Assembly (NCBI GenBank): GCA_036399715.1
Contig: DASWMO010000203.1
Coordinates: 1-18,979, forward strand
Direction: 5' to 3'
Origin: DASVSE01 sp036399715
GTDB lineage: Bacteria; Bacteroidota; Rhodothermia; Rhodothermales; Rubricoccaceae
Length of the DNA: 18,979 bases
Below are positions 15,661 through 18,979 of the stretch, in pieces. Within the stretch, counting starts at the first letter, position 1. Each line of letters begins with the position of its first letter. The position numbers and the translations under genes are program-made. The notes beneath the pieces are model-generated. The model was given only the letters and a program-made list of their open reading frames with translations, had not been told where the DNA came from and did not search any database.

Positions 15661-16377
15661 ATGCCCGTCCCCGCGTTCCTCGCCGACGTCATCGCGGCCT
15701 TCCTGCCGCTGTTCGTCGCGATCAACATCCCCGGCATCCTGCCGCTGTACATCGGCATGACCGAGTCGTTCTCGCCGGCCGAGCGCAAGCGGCTGCTCGT
15801 GCGCGCGCTCGGGGCCGCGCTCACGCTCGCTGTGCTGATGCTCTTCGCCGGCAACGTCATCTTCTCGTCGCTCGGCATCACCGTGGACGACCTTCGGGTC
15901 GGCGGTGGGCTCATCCTGCTCACGATCTCGGTGGCGGACCTCGCCTTCGGGGACCTCAAAAAGCGCCGCGCGGGCGACGCCGAAGAGCGGCAGCGCCTCG
16001 CGGAGGCGCACGACGTCGCAGTCGCCGCCGAGGACTCGGCCGCCATGGGCGATGCCGCGCTCCGCCTCGCGGCGGCCGCCCGGCCCCCCGTCGATCTGCC
16101 CATCGTGCCGCTGGGTATCCCCCTCATCATCGGGCCCGGCGCCATCACGACGGTCCTCATCGCCGAGGGGCAGTTCGGCGGGCCGGTCACGCTCGTCTCG
16201 ATCCTGCTCAACCTGTCGCTCGTGTTCGTCGCGTTCACGTTCGGGCCCCGGCTGCTCGCCGTGTTTGGGCAGGACACGTCGAAGGCCGTCGCGAAGGTCG
16301 CGAGCCTCTTTCTCGCCGCGATTGCGGTCGCGATGATCCGCGCCGGCGTCCTCGGGATGGTTGCGGCGGCCGGATGA
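15661..16377 (+). CDS. MarC-family (UPF0056) integral membrane protein
   Basis: A 238-aa inner-membrane protein with six predicted helices in two halves. Family features are AINIPGILPLYIGMT in the first helix (the usual N-P motif region), SLGITVDDLRVGGGLILL, and the repeated-half signature PLGIPLIIGPGAITTVLI (150-167). MarC proteins (E. coli YchE/YhgN, MarC) were once linked to multiple antibiotic resistance, but that role was withdrawn and their function is unknown; some may be amino acid transporters. The central loop between helices 3 and 4 (about 98-145) is long and charged, rich in Ala, Glu and Arg. The start is ATG 15661, directly before the conserved sequence. The gene is divergent from the kinase-like gene and is followed by the LacI regulatory region. 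Confidence 0.9.
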   Translation: MPVPAFLADVIAAFLPLFVAINIPGILPLYIGMTESFSPAERKRLLVRALGAALTLAVLMLFAGNVIFSSLGITVDDLRVGGGLILLTISVADLAFGDLKKRRAGDAEERQRLAEAHDVAVAAEDSAAMGDAALRLAAAARPPVDLPIVPLGIPLIIGPGAITTVLIAEGQFGGPVTLVSILLNLSLVFVAFTFGPRLLAVFGQDTSKAVAKVASLFLAAIAVAMIRAGVLGMVAAAG

Positions 16378-16409
16378 AGGCGGCGTGATGCGGGCGGGTG
16401 GCCGTTCGG

Positions 16410-16423
16410 TGGAAGCCCTTTCA
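16410..16423 (+). promoter_or_regulatory. Degenerate LacI-type operator-like site
   Basis: TGGAAGCCCTTTCA matches the strong operator at 16520-16533 in 12 of 14 bases, and the identity continues into the flanking TGG (CATGG). Its centre is CC rather than the CG that LacI-family proteins normally need, so it may bind weakly or be a decayed site. The centre-to-centre distance to the first strong operator is 110 bp, compatible with loop formation. Confidence 0.35.
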
Positions 16424-16476
16424 TGGCATAGGGGCCTGATACATATGTGCCATGGAAGAATGCCCTACGGCATGCC

Positions 16477-16506
16477 TTGACGCGAGCCGCTGTGTGTCCC
16501 TATCAT
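16477..16506 (+). promoter_or_regulatory. Sigma-70-like promoter of the LacI-family gene
   Basis: TTGACG (16477-16482) and TATCAT (16501-16506) each match the sigma-70 consensus at five of six positions, with an 18-bp spacer. The start of transcription would fall near 16512-16515, just upstream of both strong operators. This is a pattern call; primary sigma factors of Bacteroidota-like bacteria can prefer other boxes. Confidence 0.5.
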
Positions 16507-16519
16507 CCCACCGAGTCTC

Positions 16520-16533
16520 TGTAAGCGCTTTCA
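16520..16533 (+). promoter_or_regulatory. LacI/GalR-family operator 1
   Basis: TGTAAGCGCTTTCA is a near-perfect palindrome with the central CG and the TGnAAnCGnTTnCA form typical of LacI/GalR-family operators. It lies just downstream of the predicted transcription start, between promoter and GTG start codon, where a bound repressor would block the promoter or elongation. This implies autoregulation. Confidence 0.75.
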
Positions 16534-16546
16534 TGGAAGCGCCCCC

Positions 16547-16560
16547 GGAAAGCGCTTCCA
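16547..16560 (+). promoter_or_regulatory. LacI/GalR-family operator 2
   Basis: GGAAAGCGCTTCCA shares the AAGCGCTT core of operator 1 and is palindromic over 12 bases. Its centre is 27 bp downstream of operator 1, and it ends 11 bp before the GTG start. Two identical-core palindromes this close in a short leader are unlikely to be chance. Confidence 0.72.
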
Positions 16561-16571
16561 ACCCCCGCCCC

Positions 16572-17654
16572 GTGTCCGTCACGATCTACGACATCGCCGA
16601 CCGCGCCCGCGTGTCCATCGCGACCGTCTCGCGGGTGTTCAACGAGCACCCACGCGTGTCTGAGGCGACACGGCGGCGCGTCTTCCGCGTCGCCGAAGAT
16701 CTGGGGTATCAGCCGCATGCGAGCGCGCAGAGCCTCGCCCGTCAGACGTCGCACCTCATCTCGGCCGTCGTGCCGATGATGACGTCGTTCTTCTTTATGG
16801 AGGTTCTCCGGGGTATCCAGGACCGCCTCGACGAGAGTGCCTATGACCTGCTCGTCTACGCGAGCCGCACCCTGGACCGCGTCGACGGCCAGCTCGGGCG
16901 CGCCGTTCAGCCGGGCCGCTCGGACGGTCTGATGCTCGTCTCGACGCCCCTCACGCCCGAGCGTGCGCGCCGCCTGACGGCCTGCCGCCAGGCCGTCGTC
17001 CTCGTCGACTCGTCCCACGACGCCTTCGACTCGGTCGCGGTCGACAACCGCCGCGGCGGCCAGGAGGCCGTCCGTCACCTTGTCGAGCAGGGCCACTCGC
17101 GCATCGGCCTCGTGCTGCCCGTCGAGACGTCCGTGCCCGCCGCCGAGCGCCGCGCGGGCTACGCCGACGCCCTCGCCGAGGCGGGGCTCGACCTTGACGA
17201 GCGCCTCGTCGTCGCCTCCGAGTGGGACCTCGACCAGGACGGCTACACGCGCTACGCGGGCTACGTCGGGATGCAGACGCTCCTCGCGCGCTTCGCCTCG
17301 GACCCGACGGCGCGCCCGACGGCCGTCTTCGTCGCCGCCGACGTGATGGCGCTCGGCGCGATGCGGGCGGTCCGCGAGGCTGGCCTCGCCTGCCCGGACG
17401 ACATCGCCCTCGTCGGCTTCGACGATGTCGCCTCATCGGCCTACGTCGGGCTGACGACGCTCGCGCAGCCGATGGTCGAGATGGGCAAGCTGGCGACCGA
17501 GAAGCTGCTCCGCCGCCTCCGCGAGCCCGAGACGCCGCCGTCGCACACCGTCTTCGCGCCCCGCATCGTCGTCCGCGAGACCAGCGGCGGCTGCGCCGTC
17601 CCCGCCTCGCCCGGCCTCGCCTCGCACCCGTTCGTCCAGCCCGCCCTCGCCTAG
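16572..17654 (+). CDS. LacI-family transcriptional regulator
   Basis: A 360-aa regulator. The N-terminal helix-turn-helix is SVTIYDIADRARVSIATVSR followed by VFN (residues 2-24), with the hinge helix near SAQSLARQ (51-58). A periplasmic-binding-protein-like effector domain fills about 60-340 (ISAVVPMM, FFFMEVLRGIQDRL, SDGLMLVSTPL, AVDNRRGGQEAVRHLVEQGH, FVAADVMALGAMRAV, DDIALVGFDDVASS). Typical ligands are sugars. I chose GTG 16572 as the start: LacI proteins usually begin within a few residues of the HTH, and both strong operators then sit in the leader; ATG 16533 or 16452 would put operators inside the coding sequence and add unconserved residues. The C-terminal ~20 residues are an unconserved Pro/Ala tail. 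It is probably autoregulated and co-transcribed with the isomerase gene 4 nt downstream. Confidence 0.93.
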   Translation: MSVTIYDIADRARVSIATVSRVFNEHPRVSEATRRRVFRVAEDLGYQPHASAQSLARQTSHLISAVVPMMTSFFFMEVLRGIQDRLDESAYDLLVYASRTLDRVDGQLGRAVQPGRSDGLMLVSTPLTPERARRLTACRQAVVLVDSSHDAFDSVAVDNRRGGQEAVRHLVEQGHSRIGLVLPVETSVPAAERRAGYADALAEAGLDLDERLVVASEWDLDQDGYTRYAGYVGMQTLLARFASDPTARPTAVFVAADVMALGAMRAVREAGLACPDDIALVGFDDVASSAYVGLTTLAQPMVEMGKLATEKLLRRLREPETPPSHTVFAPRIVVRETSGGCAVPASPGLASHPFVQPALA

Positions 17655-17658
17655 CCCC

Positions 17659-18979
17659 GTGTCTGCCGCCTCCCCGTCCTCCGCCCGCCGCCCCGCGACG
17701 CTCGCCGTCTCGACGCTGGCCGTCGTCGCGCTCGTCGGCGCGGCGTGGTGGAGCGCGCGCGGAGGCGAGACGGCCGTCGCCCCGAACGGCGAGGCGGTCG
17801 TCGCGACCGTCGGCGACGCGGTGATCACGACCGACGAGTTGGCCGACGCCTACGCGCAGTACGTCTTCCGCGTCGGCCTCGACGGCGACGACCCGGCGGT
17901 CCGCGACGCGATTCTGGAGACACTCATCAGCCGCCGGCTCGTGATCGAGAGTGCCCGGCAGGACGGCATCGCCGAGACGGACGGCTACCGCGCCGCGCGC
18001 GCCTTCGCCGAGTCCAAGGCCCTCGTGGACCGCTACACGGCGGTCGAGATGGCCGACGAACTCGTGGTCACCGAGGCGGATTTGCGCGAGGAGTTCCGCA
18101 TGGCGCACACGACCTACCGCGCCCGCCACCTCTACGCCCGCTCGCTCGGAGAGGCCGAGCGCCTCCGCGCGCGCCTCGCAGCCGGCGAGACGTTCGAGGC
18201 GCTCGCCCGAGAGACCTTCGCCGACTCGGCACTCGCCGCCTCGGGCGGGTCCGTCGGCGAGTTCGCCCACGACGAGATGGACCCGGCCTTCGAGGCGGCG
18301 GCCTACGCGCTCCCGATCGGGCAGATCTCCGAGCCCGTCCGGACGGCGACGGGCTACTCGGTCCTCCGCGTCGACGCCCGCACGACGAGCACGCTTCTCA
18401 CCGAGGACGCGTTCGTCACCAAGCGCGCCCAGTTGCAGCGCTACGTCACGCGCCGCAACCGCACCGAGGCGCGCTTCGCGCTTGGCCGCCGCGTCCTCGG
18501 CGAGGCCCGACCGCAGGTCGACGCGCGAGTTCTCGGCCGCCTCGCATCTTTCGCGACCGGGCAGGGCGGGACGCTCGACGCCGAGGCGCTCGCCGCGTGG
18601 CGCGCGACGCCGCTCGTCCGCTTCACGTCCGACGTCCTGCCGGGCATCCTCACCGTCGGCGACGTCGAGGCGCAGGCCGAGGCGATGACCGAGCGCCAGC
18701 GCGCGGCCGTGCAGGACGAGGCGTCGCTGCGGGAGTACGTCGAGGGCCTCGTCGTGCGGCAGGAGATCGCCGCCCGTGCCCGTGCCGCCGGTCTTGAGCG
18801 CGACCCGGGCGTCGTCCGCTCGGTCGCGATGCAGCTCGACGACTGGACGTTCGCCGAGGCGAAGCGCCAGCTTCGCGAGGGCTCGCCGGTCCCCGCCGAC
18901 ACGCTCCGCGCGGCCTTCGCCCGCGACCACGATCTCTACCTCACGCCGCCGCGCGTCCACGTCCGCGAGATCCTCGTCG
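17659..18979 (+). CDS. Parvulin-type peptidylprolyl isomerase, SurA/PrsA-like (runs off right edge)
   Basis: Translation from GTG 17659, 4 nt after the regulator's stop, is open for 440 codons to the edge. A short basic N-terminus and one hydrophobic helix (about 12-31) predict membrane anchoring or export to the periplasm. A SurA-N-like helical region follows (VVATVGDAVITTDELADAY at 47-65, then LETLISRRLVIESARQDGI). A complete parvulin domain spans about 150-242: YRARHLYARS, AGETFEALARETFADS, GGSVGEFAHDEMDPAFEAA, LPIGQISEPVRTATGYSVLRV. A second helical segment leads to RVHVREILV at the very end, the first strand of another parvulin domain, so the full protein probably has two, as in SurA. 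The likely role is a chaperone/foldase for envelope proteins. Confidence 0.9.
   Translation, partial: MSAASPSSARRPATLAVSTLAVVALVGAAWWSARGGETAVAPNGEAVVATVGDAVITTDELADAYAQYVFRVGLDGDDPAVRDAILETLISRRLVIESARQDGIAETDGYRAARAFAESKALVDRYTAVEMADELVVTEADLREEFRMAHTTYRARHLYARSLGEAERLRARLAAGETFEALARETFADSALAASGGSVGEFAHDEMDPAFEAAAYALPIGQISEPVRTATGYSVLRVDARTTSTLLTEDAFVTKRAQLQRYVTRRNRTEARFALGRRVLGEARPQVDARVLGRLASFATGQGGTLDAEALAAWRATPLVRFTSDVLPGILTVGDVEAQAEAMTERQRAAVQDEASLREYVEGLVVRQEIAARARAAGLERDPGVVRSVAMQLDDWTFAEAKRQLREGSPVPADTLRAAFARDHDLYLTPPRVHVREILV

Noticed and set aside
16460..16473. Small palindrome ATGCC-CTAC-GGCAT upstream of the LacI promoter
   Set aside because: Five-base arms are too short to stand out. 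It lacks the LacI operator core and has no T-run.
16951..18960. A 669-codon open frame on the minus strand opposite the LacI and isomerase genes
   Set aside because: It is Arg/Ala/Gly/Asp-rich with no recognisable domain. Long antisense frames are expected in DNA with this third-position GC bias, and both plus-strand genes are firmly identified.

Overview
The window looks like a chromosomal segment of a very GC-rich, Gram-negative bacterium, most likely a member of the Rhodothermota/Rhodothermia (Salinibacter/Rubrivirga-like, on the edge of Bacteroidota). The clues are: a secreted LVIVD-repeat protein ending in a type IX secretion (T9SS) C-terminal sorting domain; an LptF/G permease, a lipobox protein and a SurA-like foldase, all implying an outer membrane; a Bacteroidota-type -7 box (TAACTTTG) in one intergenic region; weak Shine-Dalgarno signals; and very strong GC bias at third codon positions. 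The genus is inference. I see no rRNA, tRNA, CRISPR array, transposase or phage gene.

Layout. Positions 1-4815 are all on the minus strand, read right to left: a CAT-type amino acid permease, a second APC-family amino acid permease 18 bp downstream, a 187-bp gap holding a decayed copy of the second permease's 3' end, galT, and a peptidase M24-like gene that overlaps galT by 8 bp and runs off the left edge. From a divergent 163-bp region, nupG (nucleoside:H+ symporter) reads rightward and ends at a strong hairpin. It converges on rsmI plus a TlpA-like lipoprotein (minus). rsmI is divergent from a PrsW-family membrane protease, which forms a two-gene unit with an unrecognised 252-aa protein. 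This unit converges on an LptF/G permease (minus), which is divergent from a metallo-beta-lactamase-fold hydrolase and the T9SS-type LVIVD protein. The LVIVD gene ends in a clear intrinsic terminator. A divergent protein-kinase-like protein (minus) and a MarC-family membrane protein (plus) follow. The right end is a LacI-family regulator followed after 4 nt by a parvulin-type peptidylprolyl isomerase that runs off the window.

How the genes fit together. Much of the window is membrane and envelope biology: uptake of amino acids and nucleosides, LPS transport, membrane proteolysis, protein export and folding. Galactose metabolism and rRNA methylation also appear. No single large novel system is evident. 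The best leads are the LacI-foldase unit with operators over its leader, the uncharacterised kinase-like protein, the PrsW/unknown pair, a CXXS thioredoxin-like lipoprotein, and the duplicated permease tail. Several starts were moved from the longest reading frame: GTG for the LacI regulator and the isomerase, TTG for LptF/G and the M24 protein.
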